Below, piece after piece: positions 21,418-33,041 of a stretch of DNA of 64,000 nucleotides. The translations under genes and the position numbers were made by a program. The notes beneath the pieces were generated by a model. That model was not told where the DNA came from. It was given only the letters and a program-made list of their open reading frames with translations, and did no database searches. Positions within the stretch are counted from its first letter, which is position 1; each line of letters starts with the position of its first letter. Origin of the DNA: Nymphalis io (lineage: Eukaryota; Arthropoda; Insecta; Lepidoptera; Nymphalidae); assembly GCF_905147045.1 (NCBI RefSeq), contig NC_065894.1:12561501-12625500 (forward strand), given 5' to 3'.

Positions 21418-23626
21418 AAATACATGAAATATTGGAGTATACTCTACCTGGCCTGGTGAAGTATACTCCATACCTTCTCCATAATTGGCAGTAAGACATT
21501 TAAGATCTGTTACTTCATTTTTATATATAATACATATTTAAACAATATAGATTATGAATATTTAACATTATACTATCAATTCGTTAATGTTACGAAAATA
21601 TATCATAAGTTTTCTTCTAGAAGTCTTAAGAATCCTTCCAAGAATTATTATTATTGTTGATAACAATGTGCAGTTATTTGCAATAACCGAACGCATTGTA
21701 TGAGATGTTGAATTGACAATTGCGATAAAGTTGTACCATTTGTGAGTGGTATTAAAGTTATTCTTACACAAATATGATTTACAGCGTTTCTGGGAACAGA
21801 CAATGCTCCCGTAGCCCAACTCTTCCCTATTGTCGCCTGTGGACTTTTTTTTCTAAATAATTTCGAAGCAACGTTGTCAGAAAGGATAATTTCAAATCTA
21901 TGTGTCCGTCGTGTGCGGACAATGCCCACTATTAGCGGATTATAATCCGCAAAAAGAGCAGGTACTGTTTCAGACACAGTCCAAGTTTAGTGTATACGCG
22001 TTTTGTAAATGACGCTCTGTATAAATATTTTTGATGAAAAAAAATGACTTCAATTCTTTAATTTTATACGACCGATTTATTGATCGCCAGTTCACTTTTC
22101 AAAATAACATAGTCCCATCGATAAATCAGCCCCAAATCAACAAATTCAGGATAAAATAGGTACGTTACAAATTCTTGTATTCTACTCAAATCAAATCTTA
22201 TACCTACAAATGTATTTGTACTATTGTCAATTGTCGCTTTGATTTAATTGCATATGAAATCAACAAATCTTAAAACACGTTTAACAAGTGTTCAGCTCGT
22301 AACTTGTACCGATATTATAATATTTGCTTGCGCTAGACAGATGCGAGCCTCCCTCCCGGGAGACACTTGGCGACGATTTTCTCAAACAATAACATTCAGC
22401 CGGACACTACGTGATATTGCCTTCGACTCTACTATACGTTTGTTATTTTAGTTGTTGCTCAAATAATTTTAACTTCTGAATATGTTTCGGGTTCCTGGAA
22501 TATTTTTAATTTGCAAAAAATAACATCTATTTTAAAAATAACAAAACAATCTATAATAATCATTTGTTGTTCTGACTAGGTAACTAGGGAAAAAAAATCT
22601 TGACTTTATATATGTACATATAATAAAACTGCAACGGCGATATATATACGTTAAATTTATACATTACAATGTCATTAAAACCGAGCCGTTAAATTGCAAG
22701 AAATATTAAATACAGTAACAACTTATAAATGCCCCACTGCTGGGTTAAGGCCTCCTCTCGCTTTTTGAGGAGGAGGTTTGGAGCTTAAAAAACTTTAGTA
22801 TTTTTCAAAACCGATAATTTGTTAGTATTATGAAACTTGTTAAAGCCCGTTATCGATAAAGCGGCAAGTAACATCAACAAATATATTATAACCAGGAAAA
22901 GTTTATCAATATCCAAACAAACAACAGTTGATTTAACCGTATCTATAAAAATGTATACAAATCCAAAATAGTTGTTTAACGGACCACACTTGATGTTCCC
23001 GCTGCATCGAATCGTACAACACCTTGGACTTGTCAATCATACCTTTCAAGAACCGCTATAAAGTACACAACGCCCCACGAGACCATGTGAACATTTGATC
23101 ACAGCCCACACAATTGATACAATTGCGAGAACGCCTTCAAAACCTTGATTTTAACAATATATTCGCGGTTAACAGTACACATTTAGCCTTTTCGTCATGC
23201 ATATTTTCGATATCCTTATGTCTTTGTGTTAGAGTTCAAATTACAGTAAAATATCTAGGTTACATGACGATGGAAGATAATCCGAAACAGAGGGTTTTGC
23301 ACCTGCACCTGCTGTTTTATGAGATAAGAATATTGACTACGTGCGAAAAAAATATGAAAAAGATGTCAGCTATGTATTTTAAACAATACTCCTATTTGGA
23401 TATGCTGTTTATTTATTTTTTAATGTGCAAGTTTTCAATTTATATCAGTTTTATTATATAGCAATAGCTTTTCCCCGTAATTCAGTTCGCATAGCAAATA
23501 TGTTCCTGTAAATTATATACTTAAGACCTTAACCAAATCTAAGACTACCTCGATTTCTTCGTGACAGAAATAAGCCAACAGACAGAGCTACTTTCGCATT
23601 TATAATATTAGTACATATCATGAATC
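21418..23626. other. Non-coding, triplicated, upstream of tko
   Basis: Matches 37313-38598 plus 44210-45132, and 54874-57094. It includes a conserved TE-like scrap at about 22728-22790 ('gccccactgctgggttaagg'), common in lepidopteran repeats. Frames such as 21651-21977 (minus) have no known domain. The immediate 5' flank of tko must hold its promoter, but I could not pick out core elements. Confidence 0.5.
22728..22790. repeat. Common lepidopteran repeat fragment
   Basis: 'gccccactgctgggttaagg' followed by a CT/GA-rich near-palindrome ('cctcctctc...gaggaggagg'). The same block recurs at 44000, 44241 and 56197. Confidence 0.45.
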
Positions 23627-25469
23627 ATGGTATTTTATTCTATAAACTTTTATTCAGCTACACCCACACAATCTATAATCCGTCGAGTGGCACCCACAAC
23701 AGACTTCCTAACCGGCTCTAATCTCCAAGCAACATCAGTGTTGTCGAGAACGATGGCATCCCTCGCGCAGATGCACAAAACGGGTCCACATATCAAAAAG
23801 AGAAAATCAAGAAATCCGCTCAATGGAAATCCTTTCGCCAAGGTATGCTGACTATTTTACATACTTCTATTCTTTCATATCCGGTTACTATATTTAAAAA
23901 AAACAATTCGTTTTGCCTTATGCATGAATAAAAAACATTTAAAAAATGACGTTCCGTAAGTATTGAAGTCATATCAAAATTATCGGTTACAGATGTAAAA
24001 AAATAATTCGTTAAATATAGAAACCGGGCTATAACAAACTCACTGGTGTTTTACTAATATTGTCCCTTCAGAAACACTCTCCATACTAAACTAACATTAA
24101 ACAAAATTGGAAGAAAATAATTCTATAAAATGCGTGTATTAGGTTTTTTTAAATTATTAATTTACAATTTTCAGTTAAATGTCACTATTAATATGGTCAG
24201 GCGCGCTTGTGTGAATACCACTCATTAGTTTACCGCCTCATATCAATAATTTGTATCGTTGTGTGTGTATATCGTTTATCGTTTGTTTTGTAGAGTTAAG
24301 AAGCTAGGTAAGGAACAGGCAAATAGGACATTACATCTTAGATTCCAGTCTGCGATACAAATATAAAATTAAAAAAAAAATTTTGAAACACCACTCTCAA
24401 CTTTAGGATGTAATTGTAACATATGAACAAGGGATGCCAAAACTTACTGCTATGAACAGCGCATTAGAAATATGCATAAAAGACAATGTGCACAAATATC
24501 TCTTATATTATGAAGGTTTTTATTTACCCATACGGAATATTAAGATATATATTTTTACATAGTCTCCTAACAATGTGTTTTACAAAACCTCGATTATTTA
24601 GCTAAATCGAGTAAATCTGTACCAAGCATATAAGCATCACTGAATATTCGTGTGTTTAATTTGTGTTTTTAATACAGTGCTTTACTTTGAAGTAAAATAA
24701 CGTGAAAAACCTACAAGTGTATGTTTGTGTGTATTCACGAACAGTCAACGGAGCGACGTGATGAATTAAGCTCCAAACCTTCTCATTAAAGCATAACCCA
24801 GAACCCCTGTTATGTTTCCCTAAACAGGCTCTTACTTTTAGTTAAATAAGGAACATAATTTCAGGGTGTGATACTAAAAGCCTTGATCAGAAAACCCAAG
24901 AAGCCGAACTCCGCTAACCGTAAATGCGTGCTCGTGCGTCTCTCCAGCGGGCGAGAGATGATCGCCTACGTGCCGGGCATCGGACACAACCTGCAGCAAC
25001 ACAATATCGTGCTCGTTAGAGTCGGCAGGTGAGTGATGTGGTTCATCATGACAAATGGAGCAGTCGCCATAATACTGCAGCACATCTTGACTATAAATAT
25101 ACTTAGCTATAGATCTTTTTACAATTACAAAGGTGAGTGAGCCAGTGTAAATGCAGGCAAAAGATATATATCTCTGTTCCCATTATTGGTGCGTTGACGA
25201 TGTAAGGAATAGTTAATATTTTCAAAATTCATGGGCGATGGTGACTACTTATCAACCTTGTGATTAGCTTTATAAGCGATCCATCAAACTAACCAAAAAC
25301 CAAATGGATTAATATTAAACTTAACAAGTATCTGCTGCGTCTGCCACCAATAATGTATGATGAATTTGGGTTGGTTATCAATTTCAGAGTTAAAGATTGT
25401 CCCGGTGTGAAGCTGAAATGCGTCCGAGGTAAATTCGACTTGCCGCACGTCATCAAGCAGAAAGTATAG
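23627..25469 (+). CDS. tko: Mitochondrial ribosomal protein S12, copy 1
   Basis: Nuclear gene for uS12m of the small mitochondrial ribosomal subunit, the decoding-centre protein (Drosophila technical knockout). Exons 23627-23842, 24865-25028 and 25388-25469 give 153 residues with GT-AG introns at all junctions. Residues 1-42 form a basic Ser/Thr-rich mitochondrial targeting region. Then come 'MASLAQMHKTGPHIKKRK', 'IRKPKKPNSANRKCVLVRL', 'YVPGIGHNL' and 'VKDCPGVKLKCVRGKFD', the S12 signatures. The start was chosen as the first in-frame Met; an internal Met at 'MASLAQ' would remove the targeting region. Compared with copy 3 it has Gln for the conserved Glu after 'GHNLQ', Ala for Thr in 'LKALIRK' and Asn for His at residue 7. 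All splice sites are intact. The neighbouring bZIP copies on the other strand recall the Drosophila tko-giant neighbourhood. Confidence 0.9.
25130..25262 (+). repeat. Degenerate SINE in tko intron 2
   Basis: Resembles the middle and tail of the SINE family ('ggtgagtgagccagtgtaaa', then 'gggcgatggtgactactta'). Also present in block 3 at about 58594-58726. Old and partial. Confidence 0.5.
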
Positions 25470-26358
25470 TAGTCTGTTATATCCAGTTGTGTAAGGTTAT
25501 TTGTAGCGAAATAAATCTAGTTTAAGTACAGGAATTAGTTTTATTTTTAGATTTCTTAACCTAAAAATAACTTTAATTAAGAAGCTAATATAACACTAAT
25601 GTTCGCGCGGTGGATTATTGAAAATTTGAGTAGTACATATATGAATTTGCAAGTTTCGTACTGTTATTTTTTCACTCTTATTTCCATTTATTTATTGATA
25701 TCATTCCGTGTGCATCTTAATAGCTAATAAACATAACACAAATCGTTTGATGAACAGAGGCAAAAAAAATATTGAACGGTTTCGTATTTGCTTTTAAACA
25801 TTTTATATTGATTATCTAGAAATTAAAAATACACTAAACCCATTTAAAGTAAATATAAAAGTAAATTATGTATATCTATCGATCATCTTTGAATACACAA
25901 TAAACACTCATTCTGAATCCGATTGGTCGGAAAGAAGCAAAAAGCGGCGCTTGCGCAAGCCGCACCCATTCTATTGTAACTTAATGGTATGTACTTAACT
26001 TTTTATTCAATGGGGACTTGAATGGGGTTAAGCTCGGTAGTCCACCTTATCTTTATGATACAAGATAGAAAAATCTATTGAAGATATTTGACTCGATATA
26101 GATATTGTTAGAGTAAACTTCAAATTGATTATAACTTTCTATGATTTTGTAACAAAACTAAAAGGTTTTAAATAATTAAAAGGTCAATTTATGTTTGGTC
26201 ATTTATTAAATTTATTTCAACTTACAATTCTTTAGAGAATAATATTCTGCAAGTATACTATTTATAAGATTGCACAAACATCATTGCACAAACACCTTAG
26301 AGTTTAGAACTTATAGTTCAAAATAAAAAAAATTAAACACTATTATAATTCTAAATCT
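25470..26358. other. Non-coding between tko and bZIP copies
   Basis: Converging 3' flanks of tko (plus) and the bZIP A copy (minus). It contains a hairpin-like 'gcggcgcttgcgcaagccgc' at about 25944-25963, also present at 51551 and 59397. No gene seen. Confidence 0.5.
25510..25515 (+). promoter_or_regulatory. Polyadenylation signal of tko copy 1
   Basis: AATAAA 41 bases after the stop codon, with a T-rich region following. The same signal is at 58974-58979 in copy 3. Confidence 0.65.
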
Positions 26359-27128
26359 CTAAAGGAACGTCTGGTCACACACTATACACCTATTCGAAGA
26401 CAGCAGACGTATGATCTTAGACAGGTATTTTTTCAAATAAGTGACCTTGAGTGAATTGTGGATCTCTCGTAGTTTTCTCCTGTCACGGCTCTGCTTTGCA
26501 GCAAAATTATTCCTCTCTCTCTGTTTTCTATAAAAATCGTCGGCGTTCTGATTAGTTTGCACGGCACGACGCATTCTCGGATTATTACCGAGCAACGACC
26601 CTCCGTTCTTTTCGGCTATTGCTCTGAGGGCTTCCCTCTCGAACGCAAGGTAGTCCGGATCGTCTGATAGAGCGTCTACATCTATCATATAACTTGGACG
26701 CTTTTTTTTTTCGTCTGATACCGGAGACTTGGGTGGCGAAAATACGCACGTACTCCTTGAGACACTCATCGATTGCGACATATTTGTACTCGAAGACGCA
26801 GGCGCTGGTTCAACAACGGGCACGTACATGGGCTGGACATACCCGATGTATGGGTACGGTTCAACACTGTGTTGCACTGTGCTTATACACGGATACGGTG
26901 GAAGCTCCGTTGGACGCTTTTTTTTTTGTCTGATCCCGGAGACTTGGGTGGCGATATCAAGCACGTACTTATATAATTATTAGTCGATTGCTGCAACCCG
27001 GAACTCGAAGGCCCAGGCCATGGTTCAACAACGGGCACGTACATGGGCTGGACATACCCGATGTATGGGTACGGTTCAACACTGTGTTGCACTGTGCTTA
27101 TACACGTATGCGGTGGAAGCTCCGTATT
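26359..27128 (-). pseudogene. giant-like bZIP A gene, 5'-truncated, two modules
   Basis: Minus strand. The C-terminal half is open: a Tyr/Pro-rich module ('VEPYPYIGYVQPMYVPVVEP', then 'STCVFSPPKSPVSDEKKKRP'), an acidic stretch 'DVDALSDDPDYLAF', 'NPRMRRAV', then a basic region 'RERNNFAAKQSRDRRKLRE' with the bZIP signature N-x2-AA-x2-SR and a short zipper-like 'VTYLKKYLSKIIRLL'. Upstream is a second copy of the Tyr/Pro module in another frame (26914-27128). The frame breaks in a run of 10 T at 26918-26927 (lysine codons). The first module lacks its own start and is joined to the 3' end of gene B. Likely DNA-binding transcription-factor ancestry; probably not functional as it stands. Confidence 0.7.
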
Positions 27129-27705
27129 TGTTTGCGATGTTGACAAGGTTGACATACTCGTTTTCTGAGCTTGGGCCTTAATTTCGCAATTCTTTTCTTT
27201 AGATATGTCACTTGAAACGCGTGACGAACTTCTCTTAACTTTCGTCTGTCTCTGCTCTGTTTCGCCGCGTAATTGTTTTTTTCTCTCTGCTTCCTGTACG
27301 AGTCGTCAGCGTCTCGATTCCTCTGGACCGCTCGCCTCATTCTCGGATTAATTCCAAGTAAGCTGCCTCCATTCTTCTCGGCCATAGCTCGAAATGCATC
27401 CTGCTTGAAAAGGCTTGATACTCGGCATCATCAGACAGCGAGTCGACATCTAAGTCCTCTGATTGCGATGTTGAAGGTGCGTTTCTGTAGTTCCAACTCT
27501 CGACCGGAGATATTTGGGACGGCGGGATGTTGCACTCATAACAATTGTAAGATCTATTTTCATGTTCTAAACTCGGTGGCTCTGATGAATATCTATAGTC
27601 AGGAACCTTGGAACCAGGTGTTGAGGTACTGTCTGGTGAGACTTCCTGTTTAACATTTGTAGTTAAGTCCAAAGGTTCCTCCGCGTAGGGGGTCCACAAA
27701 GCCAT
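27129..27705 (-). pseudogene. giant-like bZIP B gene, frameshifted
   Basis: Minus strand, start Met at 27705. The N-terminus has 'EEPLDLTTNVKQE', a PxDL-type CtBP-binding motif, then a Ser/Pro-rich middle and acidic 'DLDVDSLSDDAEYQAF'. A 2-base insertion near 27407 shifts the frame. In the next frame follow 'MAEKNGGSLLGINPRMRRAV' and a bZIP basic region 'REKNNYAAKQSRDRRKLREV'. A second frame change lies within the A-rich run around 27191-27203, in the zipper. The 3' end fuses to the A module at about 27128. The copy at 62206-62790 has the same lesions, so they predate the duplication. It may still be transcribed, but no full-length product is predicted. Confidence 0.7.
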
Positions 27706-28842
27706 TTTTTAGCATGTGTTGTTTTCTGAACAAATAGTCAGTAAACACTGAATGCAATTTTCTAACGCGTCTGTCTCATTTGTGGGCGTAAAAGGGTGTT
27801 GTGGAAGGGGTAATCCTCTACCTGCGGGACTCGTAACGGGACTGTAGGCGACATAAATATTAAATTTCCCCTTAAACAATAGGATTCTATTACTTTTTTG
27901 CTGGGAGTAAGTCAAATATTACAGTTAGGAATGTCCAATGGAATAAAATAAGCAAAGAACTATAATTAATAATTATTTAAATCAGTTACAGTCTCTTAAT
28001 GTCATATATTTATAGCGGGATCAAAAAAATGTCCTTATGAATTGTTAGCGTTAACAAAGTCGCGTGCGACATGTTTACTTAGTATAAATTACAGCAGCTT
28101 TTGAACTACAGCCGAGAACTTGAGTACATTTTGTTATTTGAGAAGCTTTATTTGCCTTTTATACAATTTTATCTTAATTCGAAACCTTTGTTCTTTGCTC
28201 TTGTATAGACTGAGCGAGTTGTGTTCAATTTATCGCAATGCGGTCGCTGTAAACAATAGTGACATCATCCGAGTTTTCTGCTTAACACGAAACTGACGCA
28301 AAAGCTATCAGTAAATAAATCTTAAACATCACTCCAAGAACAAATTAAACGTTGATATTTGTGAATTGAGTTTATTTTATTTATTTACTGAAATAATTAC
28401 ACCGTCAAGTTATCACTAAGCCTTAAAATTAACAATTAAAAAATATGTACTTACGAATTTATACGTCTTTAAAAATCAAAGTTTCACATAAAAAATCAAA
28501 AATCAAACCTTCTCAACTAAATTTCGGTGATAAAAGTATGTGTGAGAAGTGATCTATAAGAACGTAACATAAATGTTATATTTTTAAATACATAATTAGA
28601 TAAGCATTTTTCAACCCGTCTGTGTTAGACAGTAACTTTCTGTCAAACACAGGACTTAAGTACCTAACTTAACAACCGCTAGGTAAAGACTCGACTTAAA
28701 TAATTAATTAAGGAGAGAAGGTTTGGAACTCACTTAAACATTACATACAGAAACGTTGCTCTTATACTATATTGAAATTTAATTCATATCGCATCCAAAG
28801 AAGCTTTACTTAAAGAACCATATAACAATAAATGTATTATTA
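27706..28842. other. Non-coding upstream of bZIP B
   Basis: Duplicated at 62791-63927. A 68-residue frame directly 5' of the B start (27709-27915, minus) has a Pro-rich middle and 'ALENCIQCLLTICSENNTC' near its end. It could be a upstream ORF, but it shows no recognised domain. The rest is AT-rich without genes. Confidence 0.45.
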
Positions 28843-28939
28843 TTAGGTCCTTACATATGAAATTGGCGTTTTGTACGGGAGGAATATAAAGTTTTTTTTT
28901 TTTTTTGTAAAATATATTTAATTAATCAAAATACTGTTG

Positions 28940-29152
28940 CTATTCATACACTTTTGCTATCTCATAGATCCTTTTACTAAAAAACACCATGGGGCGAGAA
29001 TCAATAAACTCTTTGAAGGCGGTTTGGACCTCCGCATCGGAGTTGAATTTTTTTCCTTGTAAGAAGTTGTCCAAATTCCGGAAAAAATGGTAATCTGTTG
29101 GAGACAGGCCCGGGGGGTACGGTGGATGTCGTAGACATTCTAATTGTAGCAT
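28940..29152 (-). pseudogene. mariner transposase C-terminal fragment
   Basis: 70 residues with 'HPPYPPGLSPTDYHFFRNL' and 'FLQGKKF', the region around the last catalytic Asp of mariner transposases. It has stops upstream and is part of the decayed element at 28843-29750. Confidence 0.8.
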
Positions 29153-29459
29153 TTAACTTAGTGGTTGTTAATTGTACAGTGTGTGTCTTGCGTTGTCGTG
29201 AAGCAGCAGTGGCCTAGAGCGATTGACCAATCTCGGTTGTTTAGTTGCTAGTTCTTCCTTCATGGTTTGCAGTTGCTGACAATAGATATGCCGTAATAGT
29301 TTAGCCAGATTTTAAAAAGCTGTAGTGAACGACACCGGCGCTAGTCCACCAAACACTCACAAGTAACTTTTTCTGAGTCAATTTTCGTTTAGGGTAGGAT
29401 TTGGCTGGGTTTCCAGGGTTCAGCCATAGCGACGAGCGCTTCCGATTATCGTACAGTAT

Positions 29460-29696
29460 CTACTTTTCATCACAAGTAATGATTCGATTTAAAATCCCTT
29501 CATTATTGTGTCGGTTGAGCAAAGTAACACAGCAGTCTACGCGTGTTTGCAAGTTCGATTCACTCAATTCATGAGGTACCCATCGTTCAAGTTTTTTTAC
29601 TTTCCCGATTTGCTTGAAATGAATTAATGCAGTTTTATCACTTACCCCGAAGACTGCAGCTATCTCTGAAGTGCTTTGTGATGGATCCGCTTCCAC
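29460..29696 (-). pseudogene. mariner transposase N-terminal fragment
   Basis: 78 residues with the second DNA-binding helix-turn-helix ('STSEIAAVFGVSDKTALIHF'), the 'KKLERWVPHELSE' linker and 'ITCDEK', the first catalytic Asp. The frame is lost soon after. Confidence 0.8.
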
Positions 29697-29771
29697 AATA
29701 GCCTTTAATTCTTCATTTTCAACTTTTGTCTCCGACCGTCCACGGGGTTAGTTCTGAAGGTCGAAATTTCG

Positions 29772-30068
29772 TTATCGGTTATTGAAAATTTGAAAAAATA
29801 CATATCGGAAGCTAAAGTTCAATAAATGACAATATTTAAAGTAATGCATCAACCCAAATAACTGGTTTTTCATATTTTTGAATAATCTTTTGACCAATTG
29901 TAGATGCGTCTCACTTGAAACGTTTAAGGTATTATAACCCTTTCCTGTCACGGGATCAATGTAGGACCACCGTCGGTTTTTATTTATATAATTGCAAAAT
30001 TTCGACCGGAAGTTACGAGAAAGACGCATCAGTTGGTCCCCTGGTGACGCTTCGATGACTTTTATCAA
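29772..30068 (-). pseudogene. Unrecognised frame with WSYIDP motif
   Basis: 98 codons. The first ~75 look protein-like: 'VIEASPGDQLMRLSRNFRSK', 'NKNRRWSYIDPVTGKGYN' and 'VSSETHLQLVKRLFKN'. The tail is AT-rich and probably not coding. The motif is faintly like part of MMADHC-type proteins, but this is only a resemblance from memory. It is flanked by mariner debris and not seen in blocks 2 or 3 (block 3 is cut off). It could be a retrocopied host-gene fragment or a TE part. Confidence 0.3.
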
Positions 30069-30270
30069 AGCACGCGCTGGACATCATTATCTGTTATGGG
30101 AACTCACCATTAGGGCCTTTAAAAAAATTAAATAAGTTTAATTTGAAAGGGACTATTAAGCTTTATGCTTCCGAAAAAGAAAATTTAAATATAGAATAAT
30201 ATACTTTTTGAAATGATTACTATTCATTTAATTGCAGTAATTAAACCAAATTATAAAAAAAAATATTTTT

Positions 30271-31227
30271 AAATACTCATTACTAATTTATTTTTGTTAA
30301 TTTTCACGAAGTAACACATTTAAATATACAAAAGTCATTTATAGAAAGTTCGTGACAAAACCGTATTCAGTGTATCTCTTCGAAGTTATTTCAAATTGAA
30401 ATTCATGGAATTTAAATCGTCTGCCGTCCAAAAAAACACTAACGGAAAATAAAATAGATATCAAACACACATTATTGTGAAACAGTTATACCATCCATCT
30501 TGAAATATGTCAACAATACAAAATGGTCGAACCGACCACTAAGTTTTGTAATGGGTTAACACAAATGGCAGGCGCGTGGGCATTCTCACGTAACCTGTGC
30601 CATTATAATTCATTCTTTAACACAATATAATAAAACTTATATTATCTTAAATGTAATTCTAGCAAAGCATACGCGGCACAATCAATTTTTAACTCTATAT
30701 TATTACAATAGAGTTCATTTTGGATAATGTGTTCCGAAATAACAGATGCATCTTATTTCCGCGTTGCAACTGTATCAATCACACAATTCGGTAGTTATCG
30801 ATTACTACATTTACTATACAATGAAGTAATAAGCAGTACGTGCAGAATACATCTTTATACATGTATTTATTATTAACAGTGCCCAACGGTTTAAGCCGCG
30901 TTAAGTTTATATTACACATTGAGCAATAACCTAAAGCCCAAGTCCTAAAGCCTAAAAATATTAACGGAAGAAAAATAACGCTTTTTATCACATTTCGAAA
31001 GAATTGCAATGACTTCCTGAAAATATTTTTTGTAATTATACTTATATAGGTATAGAACGGATTTGGATGATAATTTTAAAGACAAACAGTACATCAGAAT
31101 ATTCTCTATAATATTTTTTTTTCTTTTTGGCGATTAGACCCGGCAAACTGAGAGACAGACACTACATTTTTATTTATTTTAGAAATTTTAAAAGAAAAGT
31201 TATAATAACTTTACATACTATTTACTC
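30271..31227. other. Non-coding, duplicate of 1-969
   Basis: Nearly the same as the first bases of the window, with small indels (a missing 'cgtggg' near 30585 and a small change near 30701). No gene. Confidence 0.6.
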
Positions 31228-32140
31228 TTTTTTTATTTTATATATGCCCCGGGATGGCAAATGACTCTACTCCACCTGATGGTAAGTGGTAGTAGAGTCC
31301 AAACGCGACGACGGCCAGTACAGTCGGGAAGAATGTTCTGTACTAGCCGTCCCCGCCTTGCCGACCCGCAAGATGCCTCTTCACGCCTCGTTTGAAGGAA
31401 CCCGGGTTGTAAGAGGAGGGGAACACGTGAGCTGGTAAGGAATTCCATTTTTTGGTAGTGCGACAAAGAAAGGAGTTGCCAAATTTCTTTGTGCGCGATG
31501 GAATTGATGTCACAGTTAGGCGGTGACATCGAGAACCAGCTCGCGTGGACTTAAGAAGGAAGGGGGAAGCAGGAATTAAAGAGAATAATTCCTCAGAGCA
31601 CTCGCCGTGATACAGACGATAGAAAGCGCTCAGTGCTGCTATCTCGCGACGCAATTGTAAAGGTTCAAGGGTGTTTGTGACTTTTACGTCGCCAATAATG
31701 CGTACTGCACGTCGCTGCAACCGGTCCAAGGCCTCCAGTAGGTACTTAGCGGAGCCATCCCAAAGGTGCGAGCAATATTCAACGCAAGACCGTACCTGTG
31801 TTTTGTATAACAGGCACAGTTGTTGTGGCGTGAAAAAACGCCGCACCTTGTTCAGAACTCCGAGTTTTCGTGAAGCTGTTTTTATAATAGCCTCGATGTA
31901 ATCCCTTGGACTAAGGTCGCAGCGAACGTCCATCCCCAGCATGGCGATTTTGCTTTGTATCATCAGCGGTGTGCCACAGAGGGAGGGATGAGGGTAAAAT
32001 GGTGACTTTTTCGCTGTGAGAGCGCACACCTGTGTTTTCTTGGCATTAAACTCAACAAGTTTATCAGAACCCCATTTGGCGATGAGCTCTAATGTCCTAT
32101 CGAGTTCAATAACAAGATTCTCCCGCCTCTCCTCAGTTTC
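31228..32140 (-). mobile_element. CR1/Jockey-type LINE, duplicate of 970-1880
   Basis: Same truncated LINE as in block 1, with the same 5' truncation point and flanks, so it was copied as part of the segmental duplication and not inserted separately. Confidence 0.8.
31343..32140 (-). pseudogene. LINE reverse transcriptase C-terminal region
   Basis: Post-RT frame equivalent to 1083-1880, differing by a few residues (for example Asp for Val in 'LSPRDYIEAI'). RT core and endonuclease absent; not able to move by itself. Confidence 0.75.
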
Positions 32141-33041
32141 ACTCAAAGATATACACAGGTAAGTTATATATATAGAGATATAATTACATTTTATGTGTTC
32201 TAATAAACATGTGTCATAGCATTACGTCACATATATATTGTCTACGAGCTATAGACTATAAGTATATACCTTTCTCAATAAATTAACCATATATTACTTT
32301 TTTACTCGAATCGGAGTTTTAGAACATTTTCGATATTTTTACATCAAATCACGTTAACTATTGCTTATTATTAGGGTAAAATCATAAATTATAAGCTTAC
32401 GTTGCCAACTACATCAATTATGTTTTGTTTCGGTTCCCTTCAATGCTTCTTAGATTCTCGGAGAATGTAAACAATGATGTCGTAAATTGCTAATGGCTAG
32501 CCTATATTTTATTCAAAAAAGAAGTGCGTCGGCGAATTTTATTACTACTTGTTTGCCTACTTCAATTTCCAGGTACTAGCGGTAAAAGAGTTATAGCTTC
32601 GAGAAGGTTTCTGCTGCCCGTTTTACATGTTGGTTCTTCAAAATAAATCTTTCATTACCTAATATTTTGAACATACGTCTGGACGGGCAGCTCCTATATA
32701 TAAAGGTATGCGATGTCTAGAAAAGATAAGCTAAACTTATCCAATTAATTTTAAGCCGTGAATAGCTAAACTAAAAGGAATCGAATTTGATTACCTACTC
32801 GTATTTATTGTTATTTCGTAATGCTATTTTTGTATTGATCTATATTAATCATCGATAATAAAATTTCACACGTGAATCTCGCTTAGAAACACATTGGCAC
32901 GAGTCGTTTGCAAATATTATTTTAAGTTTCTGTCAAATGATTGCCACAGAAAGACACGCAACATTTTCAAAGCGATTACATAAAATAGCACTTTAAATAT
33001 ACAAAATCAAATCCAAATACAGACAATTATATTGTACAGTA
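32141..33041. other. Non-coding, duplicate of 1881-2781
   Basis: AT-rich with no gene seen. It ends at the junction with the SINE at 33042. Confidence 0.6.

Larger units (their letters stand above)
28843..29750 (-). mobile_element. Decayed mori-type mariner
   Basis: Minus strand. The terminal inverted repeat at 28843-28880 (ttaggtccttacatatgaaa...) is the 3' end. Transposase remnants run from about 29745 to 28940: 'SQSTSEIAAVFGVSDKTAL' (second helix-turn-helix), 'IITCDEK' (first catalytic Asp), an 'HDNAR' segment, and 'SPTDYHFF' (third Asp). Several stops and frame changes; the 5' terminus is not seen. Block 3 contains the start of the same element at 63928, cut by the window end. Confidence 0.8.
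1..30270 (+). repeat. Segmental duplication block 1
   Basis: First of three direct collinear blocks. 1-2781 matches 30271-33041. 16095-17393 matches 33042-35603 once a 1.25-kb insertion is removed. 19265-22706 matches 35604-38598, and from 19730 also matches block 3 from 53186. 22707-28916 matches 44210-52605 (interrupted) and 56168-64000. It contains 13.3 kb (2782-16094) missing from block 2 and an RTE insertion (17394-19251) missing from block 2. The left end lies outside the window. Identity is judged by eye as very high; no alignment was run. Confidence 0.85.

Noticed and set aside
21651..21977. A 108-residue minus-strand frame also seen at 55107
   Set aside because: It recurs because of the segmental duplication, is disrupted in block 2, and has no recognisable motif.
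25944..25963. A terminator-like GC hairpin after tko
   Set aside because: A short palindrome 'gcggcgcttgcgcaagccgc' is real, but this is eukaryotic DNA and bacterial-type terminators do not apply.
26694..26983. Plus-strand frames over the bZIP copies
   Set aside because: They are antisense shadows, repeated at each bZIP copy.
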